Origin: Leptospira venezuelensis
Lineage (GTDB): Bacteria; Spirochaetota; Leptospiria; Leptospirales; Leptospiraceae
Assembly: GCF_002150035.1 (NCBI RefSeq)
Contig: NZ_NETS01000010.1
Span: 310,001 to 374,000, forward strand
Reading direction: 5' to 3'
DNA length: 64,000 nt
The number at the start of each line of letters is the position of its first letter. Position 1 is the stretch's first letter. A program made the translations under genes and the position numbers. This document shows positions 34,859 through 42,246 of the stretch, piece by piece. The notes beneath the pieces were generated by a model that was not told the DNA's origin, did no database searches, and saw only the letters and a list, made by a program, of their open reading frames with translations.

Positions 34859-35400
34859 ACTTCTCCTCCTTCTCTTTTTTCGGAGTTCTGCATTCTTCGC
34901 AACATTTCTTTTCCTCTAGCCGCCCTGGACTTTACTGTTCCAGCTGGAACTCCCAGGACTTCGGCGATCTCTTTTTCAGAATATCCAGAAAGATAATATT
35001 GAATCACACTTCTATACGCTTCCGGTAGATTACCGATCCAAAGTTTTGCTTTTTCCCATGTAGGAAGATCTTCTCTATCCTCTGGAAGTTCTTTATCAAA
35101 AGCGAAAGTTCTGGAATCTTCTTCCGATCTTTTTCCAGCCTTCTCCGCCTTGGTTTCCTCTCTTACCAGATTTTCATTCATACGAATGGATTCATTCCTG
35201 GCGATCGTATATAACCAAGTAGTCAGTTTTGAGTCTCCTCTGAATTGACCTTTTTGTAATGCCTTATAAGCGCGAAGATATGTTTCCTGTGCGACATCGT
35301 CTATCGCATATGCAAAGCGTTCATACAAGTAACGGGAGATCGCCGCTAAGACGATCTCCCTGGTTTCTTCTACGAAGCGGGAAAATTCTGCCTCTCCCAT
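34843..35400 (-). CDS. ECF-type RNA polymerase sigma factor
   Basis: This 185-aa protein has sigma region 2 (YERFAYAIDDVAQETYLRAYKALQKGQFRGDSKLTTWLYTIARNESIR, about residues 25-75) and region 4 (LPEAYRSVIQYYLSGYSEKEIAEVLGVPAGTVKSRAARGKEML, about 130-172), with an acidic linker. Such sigma factors direct RNA polymerase to a small regulon after an external signal. A GGAGGT ribosome site precedes the ATG. It sits between a metal-sensor-like lipoprotein and a short membrane anti-sigma factor, and an ECF-type promoter precedes the operon. Confidence 0.93.
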   Translation of the reverse strand: MGEAEFSRFVEETREIVLAAISRYLYERFAYAIDDVAQETYLRAYKALQKGQFRGDSKLTTWLYTIARNESIRMNENLVREETKAEKAGKRSEEDSRTFAFDKELPEDREDLPTWEKAKLWIGNLPEAYRSVIQYYLSGYSEKEIAEVLGVPAGTVKSRAARGKEMLRRMQNSEKREGGEVWGKY

Positions 35401-35424
35401 TTTACCTCCGAAAGACTTTGGAAA

Positions 35425-35877
35425 TTAATCCTCGTCTTCCTTATCGAATTTACTCTGGAACTTAAGGATTAGATCCGCCAGTTTCCCTCTTTGTTCGGGA
35501 GTTAATACTGCGTGGAATTCCACTGCCTTTTTGGTGAAATATACTCTAAGAGCTGCTATCTTTTTCTCTCTTTCTTCGCCCAGTTTGTTCCACTTTTCAG
35601 GATTCAATTTATCTGCACGAAGTTCTTCTACTGCTTCCTTAGGAAGAAAGTGTCCGCCCAACTTTAGCTCTTTACGTTTTGCAAGCACGTCCTCTTTAAT
35701 TTTATCAAGGGCTGCTGCCTGTGTCTCTGTTAAATCCAATTCGGACTTAAGTTTTTTGACGATATAATTGGCTCTTTTCTCATGAGACATCCATTTATGA
35801 TGGCAGCCTTGAGTTAATAGGGCGGTAACCCCTAGCACCAACAAAATCGCGGTTATTTTCGTAATTTTGCGAAACAT
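35425..35877 (-). CDS. LTxxQ/CnrX-like periplasmic sensor lipoprotein
   Basis: This 150-aa protein has a lipoprotein signal peptide ending LTQGC, followed by HHKWMSHE, which is His-rich and could bind metal. The rest is helical, with the two 'LTxxQ'-type stretches of the Spy/CpxP/CnrX family: LDLTETQAAALDKI and LTPEQRGKLADLI. It starts with a strong ribosome site (AGAGGAG) and an ECF promoter upstream, and is 24 bases before the sigma gene. By analogy to CnrX, it would sense a metal or envelope signal and release the sigma factor through the anti-sigma factor. The inducer is unknown. Confidence 0.82.
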   Translation of the reverse strand: MFRKITKITAILLVLGVTALLTQGCHHKWMSHEKRANYIVKKLKSELDLTETQAAALDKIKEDVLAKRKELKLGGHFLPKEAVEELRADKLNPEKWNKLGEEREKKIAALRVYFTKKAVEFHAVLTPEQRGKLADLILKFQSKFDKEDED

Positions 35878-35902
35878 TCATTTCTCCTCTTTACGCTCCT
35901 GG

Positions 35903-35927
35903 GACCGGAGCCTAAAAAGTCGGTTCC
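35903..35927 (-). promoter_or_regulatory. ECF-type promoter of the sensor-sigma-anti-sigma operon
   Basis: On the minus strand, GGAACC (35922-35927) and GTCCC (from 35905) are separated by exactly 16 bases. This is the canonical -35/-10 layout of ECF promoters (GGAAC-N16-GTC). It lies 26 bases upstream of the first ATG of the operon, which implies autoregulation by the encoded sigma factor. Confidence 0.72.
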
Positions 35928-35934
35928 AAAAAAA

Positions 35935-36606
35935 TTAAGATGAAAGTATGAGAATATCTTCTTCTTTGATCTCGTATTTTGAAGCCAGACGGGTCACAAG
36001 GGAGGTCAGGATTTCCTGGGCTTTTTTGTGATAGTAGAATTCTTCTCCAACTTCGATGAAGAATTTGCGGACTCCAGGGAGTTCCTTCAGAACGAAGGCG
36101 ATCTCTTGGGCAATCTTCTCCGCGTTTTTTTGAAAAGGGCAACCTATAAGTTTTACTCCATTCCCGTAAGAGACATTTTGTGCTCTTTCAATAGAGAATG
36201 GAAATTTCTTTTTATCCACGATCATGTCACTGGGGATTTTAAGAACTGAGACTATCTTTTGTAAAAGTTTTTCAGGATCGAATGGTTTGAGAATATAGCC
36301 CACAAGTTGTTTGCTATGAGCTGCGGCCATCACATCTTCTTTTTCATTACTTGCAGTTAAAAAGACAATCGGGGTATTTTTGTTCAGATCGGGGACCTTA
36401 TTTGCCAGTCGGACCCCGGAAAGTACAGGCATCATATTATCCAAGAGGATAAAATCATATTTGGTTTTTCTTAATTTGAGCTCTGCGGCCATTCCGTCGA
36501 CGACATGGTCCACTTCGAAATTGAACCTTTCCAAAAAATGAATGAGCAACTCAGCAGAACTTTCGTTATCTTCTGCAAATAAAATTTTAAAGAAAGATTG
36601 GACCAT
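35935..36606 (-). CDS. response regulator with unknown output domain
   Basis: This 223-aa protein has a receiver domain (residues 6-122; phosphoacceptor Asp56 in DFILLDNMMP, then Thr in VFLTAS and Lys in ILKPFDP). The C-terminal 95 residues (IERAQNVSYGNGVKLIGCPF onward) match no output domain I know: they are alpha/beta and contain a single Cys. No DNA-binding helix-turn-helix is apparent. It is an orphan, located just upstream of the sigma operon, whose -35 box begins eight bases beyond its stop. Confidence 0.82.
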   Translation of the reverse strand: MVQSFFKILFAEDNESSAELLIHFLERFNFEVDHVVDGMAAELKLRKTKYDFILLDNMMPVLSGVRLANKVPDLNKNTPIVFLTASNEKEDVMAAAHSKQLVGYILKPFDPEKLLQKIVSVLKIPSDMIVDKKKFPFSIERAQNVSYGNGVKLIGCPFQKNAEKIAQEIAFVLKELPGVRKFFIEVGEEFYYHKKAQEILTSLVTRLASKYEIKEEDILILSS

Positions 36607-36739
36607 AAATCTGAAACTTTTCCTTAATTAAGTGCCAAAAAGCCCAATGGGCCGGCTAAAACTTTTATTCTTCGTAAATCATCCGTTTTTATAATGTTCC
36701 GTCGACGATAAAATTTTGGTGAATTTAGCCCAAAAATAA

Positions 36740-36776
36740 AAAAACGGGACCTCGAATTCTCGAAGATCCCGTTTTT
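36740..36776 (-). terminator. intrinsic terminator of the PI-PLC-like gene
   Basis: The arms AAAAACGGGA and TCCCGTTTTT flank a 17-base loop and, on the minus strand, run into a T-rich stretch. It is 25 bases beyond the stop of the phospholipase-like gene. Confidence 0.8.
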
Positions 36777-36801
36777 ACCTTAGAGCGGAAAGTGTATTAG
36801 A

Positions 36802-38082
36802 TTATCTTCCGGCTTCCCAGTATCCTTCCGAGTATTGGTCGGTAAGATTTGCCCATACTTCTGAAACTCCCTTAGCTGTTTTTGCCTCTTGGAGTTTTTT
36901 GTTTTCATATGGAGTTACAGGAGAGGAGAAGTTCCAGCCTCTTGCAGAACATGCGCTCTTTCCATTCGCCCAATTCCCAGAAGCATCTGTGATTGCCCAG
37001 TTTCCACTTCCGTCTTTGCAAGCATAACGATAGCTATTGGAGCACTTATTGTCATTCCAACGTCCGCTTCCTACGATCTGTAGGCAATCTTCTGCGCCAC
37101 CATAATCGTTCGGCTCAGCATTATCCCAAGACCAAATTCCTTGTTTTGCAAAATCAGGGCTGAATTGATCGATCCCGAATACACTGATCCCGCAAGCCAA
37201 CATCTGAGCTATATTATCGTTTGTGAATACTCCACTTTCTTTCACGCCATCATAAACGCCAAAGTAGTTGGTGCTATCATTGAAAACGCGAGTCATAGTG
37301 TTATCGTATGTATTTCTTGACCAGTTACAGCTAGGATAACCTTGGAAAGCTTTCGGGCTAATTGTATTACTTCCGAAGAAAATCCGTTTTGAATATTGAT
37401 TCCAAGCTCCGTCGTAACAACCATTGCTCATCATTAGGATCCTTCTGTTAGAAGAAACCATATCTTTGAGTTTAGGCATATTAGCTGCGTTCGGAATATC
37501 TCCACAAGACCCACTATTGTATCTGTATAGATAAGGGTCTAAGTAACTTCTTACGATCCCTAAGAACTCATCTTGTCTTCCATCCAGATAATCCTCAAAA
37601 TAAAGGACCAGAACTTCGTTTCTGTTTTGGGGAGAAGAAATCCAATTACGAATTTCTTCTAACCCTTTGCTCGCAGGACGATCGAATACGTTACATCCTA
37701 AATCGTTGGATTGAGCGTGGCAAAGTAAGAAATCGTTTTTGAAATTCGTGCTTAGATAATAATGAATATCTAATTCTATAAACCTAGCTCCCAGTCTCAA
37801 CTGATCCGTAATCGAAACCTGTTGATTAGGAAAAGCATAAGAAAAGAAAGGTCCCGCATATGCCTTACTATTATAAGAATTATGTGTGCCATAAAATAAA
37901 GCCTTGTGCACCGGCAGGTTCGCCGCTACTTGCACTTGTCTTTGCACAGCGAGTGATTTTGCTTCCGCAGACTTTTCGAATATATCGATCGGGCTTTCAG
38001 TTACTGCTCCCCTGCTCGCAAATAAACTAGTCGAAGACAAGCTTATCAGCAAAACGGTAAGCATGATTAATTTTCTCTTCAT
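36802..38082 (-). CDS. secreted PI-PLC-like phosphodiesterase with C-type lectin-like tail
   Basis: This 426-aa protein (ATG at 38082 after an AAGGTG site) has a signal peptide of about 23 residues. The PLC-X-like domain (about 60-315) carries HNSYN with His67 and a second His122 in LLCHAQSN, plus FIELDIHY, the layout of bacterial PI-PLC catalytic histidines. The tail looks like a C-type lectin-like domain in two halves in reversed order: EPN (323-325), AEDC, WND (342-344) and YACK first, then GNWANGKSAC, TPYENKKL and VWANLTDQYSEGYW, ending at the C-terminus. Substrate may be a phosphoinositide or other lipid. A sugar-binding role for the tail is inference. It has its own terminator. Confidence 0.82.
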   Translation of the reverse strand: MKRKLIMLTVLLISLSSTSLFASRGAVTESPIDIFEKSAEAKSLAVQRQVQVAANLPVHKALFYGTHNSYNSKAYAGPFFSYAFPNQQVSITDQLRLGARFIELDIHYYLSTNFKNDFLLCHAQSNDLGCNVFDRPASKGLEEIRNWISSPQNRNEVLVLYFEDYLDGRQDEFLGIVRSYLDPYLYRYNSGSCGDIPNAANMPKLKDMVSSNRRILMMSNGCYDGAWNQYSKRIFFGSNTISPKAFQGYPSCNWSRNTYDNTMTRVFNDSTNYFGVYDGVKESGVFTNDNIAQMLACGISVFGIDQFSPDFAKQGIWSWDNAEPNDYGGAEDCLQIVGSGRWNDNKCSNSYRYACKDGSGNWAITDASGNWANGKSACSARGWNFSSPVTPYENKKLQEAKTAKGVSEVWANLTDQYSEGYWEAGR

Positions 38083-38399
38083 ATTTCCATTCACCTTTTT
38101 ACTTCTGTGGATGCATAATATTCTGAAGGCTTAACTTGTAACAAGCTTCTTCTTATAAGTGGCTTATATATGAGTGTTTTTATGAAGAACGATCGTTATT
38201 TAAAATTCAGTAGTGAATTAGTGGGACCACAAACAAACAGAGTTAAGTGAGCAATCACTCATATATTATATTTACTTAATATATTTATCAAAAGCCCCCG
38301 ACCTATAACTTAATATATACTTGTGCGATCCCCCTTTTCCTAAGTTTCGATACGCGAAAATAACTTGTTTCATCCTAAAATGGTCCCAAAATACGATAC
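38083..38399. other. intergenic region with widely spaced inverted repeat
   Basis: This 317-bp AT-rich spacer separates two divergent genes and contains their promoters. The decamer TATATGAGTG (38167-38176) and its exact complement CACTCATATA (38256-38265) face each other across 79 bases, and may be two half-sites of a regulator or a chance result. No gene is supported. Confidence 0.35.
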
Positions 38400-38855
38400 A
38401 TGCCAGCTAAGAAGAAGTCCGTGAAAAGCAGTTCTTCCCCTAAACGAGGGATTAAATACGAAGACAAATCCCCGGGACAACCAGAACTAGTTCCGATTTT
38501 TAATGAGATTAAGAAACTGATGAAACCTTATATAAAGGGAACTATTAAAGAAAGAGGAGATTCACGAGGGCAATATGGCTTGGTCAGCGAAATGGAAATC
38601 GAAGTAAAAGGTAAAAAAAAGCCAGAGGTATATTTCGCTGGTGTACTCGTTCAAAAAGGATATGTGGGATTTTATTTTATGCCAGTGTATTCAGAGCCTG
38701 CATTAAAAAAGGTTTTCCCACAGGAACTTCTGAAATGTTTAAAAGGCAAAAGTTGTTTTTATATAAAGAAGAAGGATCCAGTCCTTCTTTCTCAAATCAA
38801 AGATGCCCTAAAATTAGGATACGAAGATTACAAGAAGAAGGGCTGGGTAAAATAA
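38400..38855 (+). CDS. DUF1801-like protein
   Basis: This 151-aa protein begins with about 20 Lys/Ser-rich residues and then shows a DUF1801/YdhG-like pattern: VYFAGVLVQKGYVGFYFMPVYSEPALKKVFPQELLKCLKGKSCFYIKKKD. Members are small cytoplasmic proteins, often of unknown function. It is divergent from the PI-PLC-like gene and convergent with the lipase gene. Confidence 0.7.
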   Translation: MPAKKKSVKSSSSPKRGIKYEDKSPGQPELVPIFNEIKKLMKPYIKGTIKERGDSRGQYGLVSEMEIEVKGKKKPEVYFAGVLVQKGYVGFYFMPVYSEPALKKVFPQELLKCLKGKSCFYIKKKDPVLLSQIKDALKLGYEDYKKKGWVK

Positions 38856-38860
38856 ATCTC

Positions 38861-40120
38861 TTATTTTCCTATAAAGATTTTTAAGAAATATTCTCTCAAT
38901 TCGGCAGAAGGCATAATCTGATAATGAGATAATCCTTTTAGGATCTTAACTCTAGTTTCTGGATTTGGCTTCTTACGAAATACTAAATCGCTGAAAAGAG
39001 TAAGACTTGGTTTTTCAACAATTCCGTCCCCAATCCAGGAAGACCAGTCTCCTTCTTCTTCGGAAACGAAACTATAGATCTGGTAAGCATCTATATCATC
39101 TAGCTCGCCAAAATATTTATCTTTTCCGTATCTACCTAAGTGTGTTCCCTCTTTCCAATCTTCCTCTCTTATAATTCCATGAGAAAGATCTTTCATTGCT
39201 TCACTTCTTTGATTTCCAATATAGCCGACTAACTGCACTGGAAACACAGGTAAAGCTTCCGCTCCAAGCCCCAACCAGAATCCTACTTTTTCAATATAGG
39301 ATCCTCCATCAGGAGAACTGATAAATAAAACTTTTTGAATATTAGAAGAAAGTGGATTTCCTTCTTTTTGAGAAGAATAAAGTGCACTCCTAAGAACGAG
39401 TCCGCCCTGGCTATAAGTAACCACATCAAATTTTTTCTTCTTCAATTCAGGATCTTCTAATATCTTTCTCACCAATTCTAAAAGTTTGGAGCCGTTTTCC
39501 GAAATATGAGCTCCCGGATTGAATCTAAGATAAAATGGATAATAATTTTCGTTTATTAGAATTTCAGAGAAAGAGGGTTCTCCATTCTTAAGCCAAAGTC
39601 CTTCGTCGCAAAATAGTCCGGGCACACATAAAATAGGTTTTTTAGATCCAGATTTTTTCCAATCTGCCAATACATCTTCTGGACTTACATCTTTTCCTTC
39701 TAAACGAAAGGACGCTTGGATCTCTGAAGTAGTGATCATCCCTGCAAAAGAATCTCCCACAACGCTAGAAACAGAAATATTTTCGAATACCTTTCTTTGT
39801 ATCAAAGATTCTGTTTCACTCAACGCTTCCAAAGCAGTATGCATTGCTTGTGCAGTAGATTCGAATGCTCTGGATAGACCTTCTTCAGTTTTATTTCCTG
39901 CTTCTCCTAAAGACTTTCCTGCATCCTTTAAAAATTCTCCGAGGCGAGTTCCATTTACGGTAGGTGCTTCCGAAATTTGAGATAAACTTTTTGCGCACCA
40001 TTCAAATGAACCTGTAAGCGCGGACTTAACTCCGGATAAAACTCCAAGAGAAGTATCTCTTGCGAATGAAACTGCAAATTTTCCCAGCTTCATGCTGGGT
40101 TCTGTGGGTTTGTATGGCAT
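38861..40120 (-). CDS. alpha/beta hydrolase (lipase-like)
   Basis: This 419-aa protein has an amphipathic N-terminal region of about 140 residues, then an alpha/beta-hydrolase domain. The nucleophile elbow reads VVTYSQGGLVLRS (GxSxG variant YSQGG), the acid is probably the Asp of WIGDGIVE, and the His is in LKGLSHYQIM. PILCVPGLFCDEGLWLK is the oxyanion strand. The N-terminal repeat of SLSQISEAP/ESLIQ helices may contact membranes. A second ATG at codon 10 is a possible start. Substrate is unknown, probably an ester lipid. Confidence 0.8.
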   Translation of the reverse strand: MPYKPTEPSMKLGKFAVSFARDTSLGVLSGVKSALTGSFEWCAKSLSQISEAPTVNGTRLGEFLKDAGKSLGEAGNKTEEGLSRAFESTAQAMHTALEALSETESLIQRKVFENISVSSVVGDSFAGMITTSEIQASFRLEGKDVSPEDVLADWKKSGSKKPILCVPGLFCDEGLWLKNGEPSFSEILINENYYPFYLRFNPGAHISENGSKLLELVRKILEDPELKKKKFDVVTYSQGGLVLRSALYSSQKEGNPLSSNIQKVLFISSPDGGSYIEKVGFWLGLGAEALPVFPVQLVGYIGNQRSEAMKDLSHGIIREEDWKEGTHLGRYGKDKYFGELDDIDAYQIYSFVSEEEGDWSSWIGDGIVEKPSLTLFSDLVFRKKPNPETRVKILKGLSHYQIMPSAELREYFLKIFIGK

Positions 40121-40245
40121 ATTTTAGATTCTTAATTAGATAGCGCCGCCTCACTATACGTAAAAACTGCGGGCCGTCAAGGGGAAAGATAGTTGAAATC
40201 TGATAATCAGAAGCCCGTAAAGGCTCCCGAATATTTAAGATTTGA

Positions 40246-40596
40246 TTAACAAGCTAGTTGGACAAAGCTGATCGCGTCGGATTTGCTGAACTCTTCCTCT
40301 TCTTCCACAAAGCCTAAGAACAAGGCTTGTGCTCTCATTCTTGCTATATGAGTAGAAGGATAGTCCATCACACAAAGTGTTTGTTTACCCAAGAAATCTT
40401 TTTCTTCTCCGAGGGAGAGAATGGGTTCGCTTGATTTGCGGACTCCGACATTCTCACCGAAATCCAAGATCAATCTATAAGCTTTTTCTCCGTGATCGAG
40501 AACCAATTCGAAACCGATTACTTTACCGACTCTTAGGTCTAGATCGGCAAAAGGTTTTTCCGAAACTAAGTTTGTATATTCAGTCGATTCCATCAT
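40246..40596 (-). CDS. CsaA-like tRNA-binding protein
   Basis: This 116-aa protein is a stand-alone tRNA-binding (EMAP/Trbp111/CsaA) OB-fold domain: FADLDLRVGKVIGFELV, then GVRKSSEPILSLGEEKDFLGKQTLCVMD, then ARMRAQALFLGF. CsaA proteins bind tRNA and were described as export-related chaperones. A related domain is fused to metG in this window. It is separate from its neighbours by about 100 bases. Confidence 0.83.
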   Translation of the reverse strand: MMESTEYTNLVSEKPFADLDLRVGKVIGFELVLDHGEKAYRLILDFGENVGVRKSSEPILSLGEEKDFLGKQTLCVMDYPSTHIARMRAQALFLGFVEEEEEFSKSDAISFVQLAC

Positions 40597-40661
40597 CTAG
40601 TATAACCATTCTTAGATAATTATTTGACAAGAAAATCGCAAAGAAGGTCCAAAAATCACTG

Positions 40662-41795
40662 TTAGACTGCGGGCAAATCTAGGAAAAATCTAGTGTATTC
40701 ATTGGTTGCGCTTTCAAACGAAAGAAATCCTCCATGCTCTTTCACGATGCCAAGACTGACAGAAAGTCCGAGACCGGTTCCTTTATCCGCTCCCTTGGTT
40801 GTAAAGAATGTATTAAAAATGGACTTACCAATTTCCTGAGGAATTCCAGAACCCAAATCTTCTACTGTGATCCTTACCCAAGGTTTACCACCGATCTCTT
40901 CAGGCTTTGCGGAGATGGTCATTCTTTTATTCTCATCATATTCCGGATAACGTTGATTTAAAGCATCGATCCCATTATTGATCAGATTTAAAAGCACCTG
41001 AAGTATCTGTCCTTCTTTGCACATTACAGAGGGAAGATCTGTATGCACATCTATATCCAATTGGATGCGGCTCATCTTTAATCTTTGTTCAGCAATAGAA
41101 CGCGTCTTGGAAATTAAAGCAAAAACGCTTACAGGCTCTAAGGCTGCCTTTTCTTGTCTGGCGAATCTGAGTAGATCCTTTACCATTATGGAAATTCTTT
41201 CCCCTTCTTGTTTTATCTTAGAAGCGATCTTTTGAGCCTTATCTATATCCATTTCTCCTTTAGAAATTAATTGGGCATAGTCGATGATCGCCATGATAGG
41301 ATTATTGATCTCGTGGGCCATTGCTCCTGCCAAAAACCCCATAGCTTCTACTTTCTGGCTTTGCCTGAGTTGTTCTTCTATTTCGAACTTCTCTTGTTCT
41401 GCTCTTCTTAAAGCTTTATGTTCTTCTAATTCTCTAATTGCTCTTCTTAAAGCTGGTACAAGTTTAACTAGCCGGTCTTTCAGAACGTAATCAGTTGCTC
41501 CTCTAGTCAGAGTTTGGATGGCAGCATCCTCGCCGTATGTTCCGGAAACGAAAATAAAAGGAGTAGCGGGACATTGTTCTTTTGCGATAGTTAATGCCGA
41601 TAAACCATCAAAATTAGGAAGTGAGTAATCCGAAAAAATAAAATCAGGTTTCTCATCTTCGATTGCCTTTAAATATTCTTCCCTATCTTGAACATGGACA
41701 GGAATATATTCTACTCCTCCCCTTTTTAATTCTCTTTGAATAAGCTCTAGATCAGTATAAGAATCTTCTAAAAAAAGGAATTTTAGTGTTCTCAT
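40662..41795 (-). CDS. receiver-histidine kinase hybrid protein
   Basis: This 377-aa protein has a receiver domain first (residues 1-125; Asp56 in FIFSDYSLP) and then a histidine kinase: HisKA with His161 in AMAHEINNPIMAI and a HATPase with NLINNG, EDLGSGIP and KGTGLGLSVSLGIV boxes. There is no membrane segment, so it is cytoplasmic and probably activated by the receiver, as in phosphorelays. It is two bases downstream of the response regulator gene and so is co-transcribed with the sensor kinase cluster. Confidence 0.92.
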   Translation of the reverse strand: MRTLKFLFLEDSYTDLELIQRELKRGGVEYIPVHVQDREEYLKAIEDEKPDFIFSDYSLPNFDGLSALTIAKEQCPATPFIFVSGTYGEDAAIQTLTRGATDYVLKDRLVKLVPALRRAIRELEEHKALRRAEQEKFEIEEQLRQSQKVEAMGFLAGAMAHEINNPIMAIIDYAQLISKGEMDIDKAQKIASKIKQEGERISIMVKDLLRFARQEKAALEPVSVFALISKTRSIAEQRLKMSRIQLDIDVHTDLPSVMCKEGQILQVLLNLINNGIDALNQRYPEYDENKRMTISAKPEEIGGKPWVRITVEDLGSGIPQEIGKSIFNTFFTTKGADKGTGLGLSVSLGIVKEHGGFLSFESATNEYTRFFLDLPAV

Positions 41796-41796
41796 G

Positions 41797-42240
41797 TTAA
41801 TGCACCGATTTATTTAATATGCACCAATATTGTCCAATTTCAGATACTGTTATGATCAGCTTTTCAAATTCTACAGGTTTGATTATATAACTGTTTACGC
41901 CTAGTTTATAACTTTCTACTATATCTTTCTCTTCTGCCGAAGAGGTTAACATTACTACAGGAACTGTTCTTAATTTTTCGTCAGACTTAATCTCTCGTAG
42001 CACCTCGAGACCGTCCACTTTTGGCATTTTTAGATCTAATAATACAAATAAAGGTTTTCCACCGGATTCTCTACCCTCAAATCTCCCTCTGCAAAACAAA
42101 AATTCTAAAGCTTCCTCTCCGTCTTTGACATGAAAGACTTGATTTACTAAATTATTTTTTCTGAAACCTCTTAAAGTAAGTTCTGCATCGTTTGGATTAT
42201 CCTCCGCATAAAGTATATCATAGTTTCCCGATTGATTCAT
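41797..42240 (-). CDS. single-domain response regulator
   Basis: This 147-aa protein is a stand-alone receiver of the Rcp1-like type, with Asp69 in FVLLDLKMPKVDG, the acidic pair ED at 13-14, TSS and KPVE switch residues, and no output domain. It is encoded between the sensor kinase and the receiver-kinase hybrid. It would act as a shuttle of phosphoryl groups between them. Confidence 0.92.
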   Translation of the reverse strand: MNQSGNYDILYAEDNPNDAELTLRGFRKNNLVNQVFHVKDGEEALEFLFCRGRFEGRESGGKPLFVLLDLKMPKVDGLEVLREIKSDEKLRTVPVVMLTSSAEEKDIVESYKLGVNSYIIKPVEFEKLIITVSEIGQYWCILNKSVH

Positions 42241-42246
42241 TCTTCT

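Noticed and set aside
38167..38265. Inverted decamers as attachment site or transposon ends
   Set aside because: They are only ten bases, 79 bases apart, with no target duplication or recombinase nearby. Kept as a low-confidence regulatory possibility.
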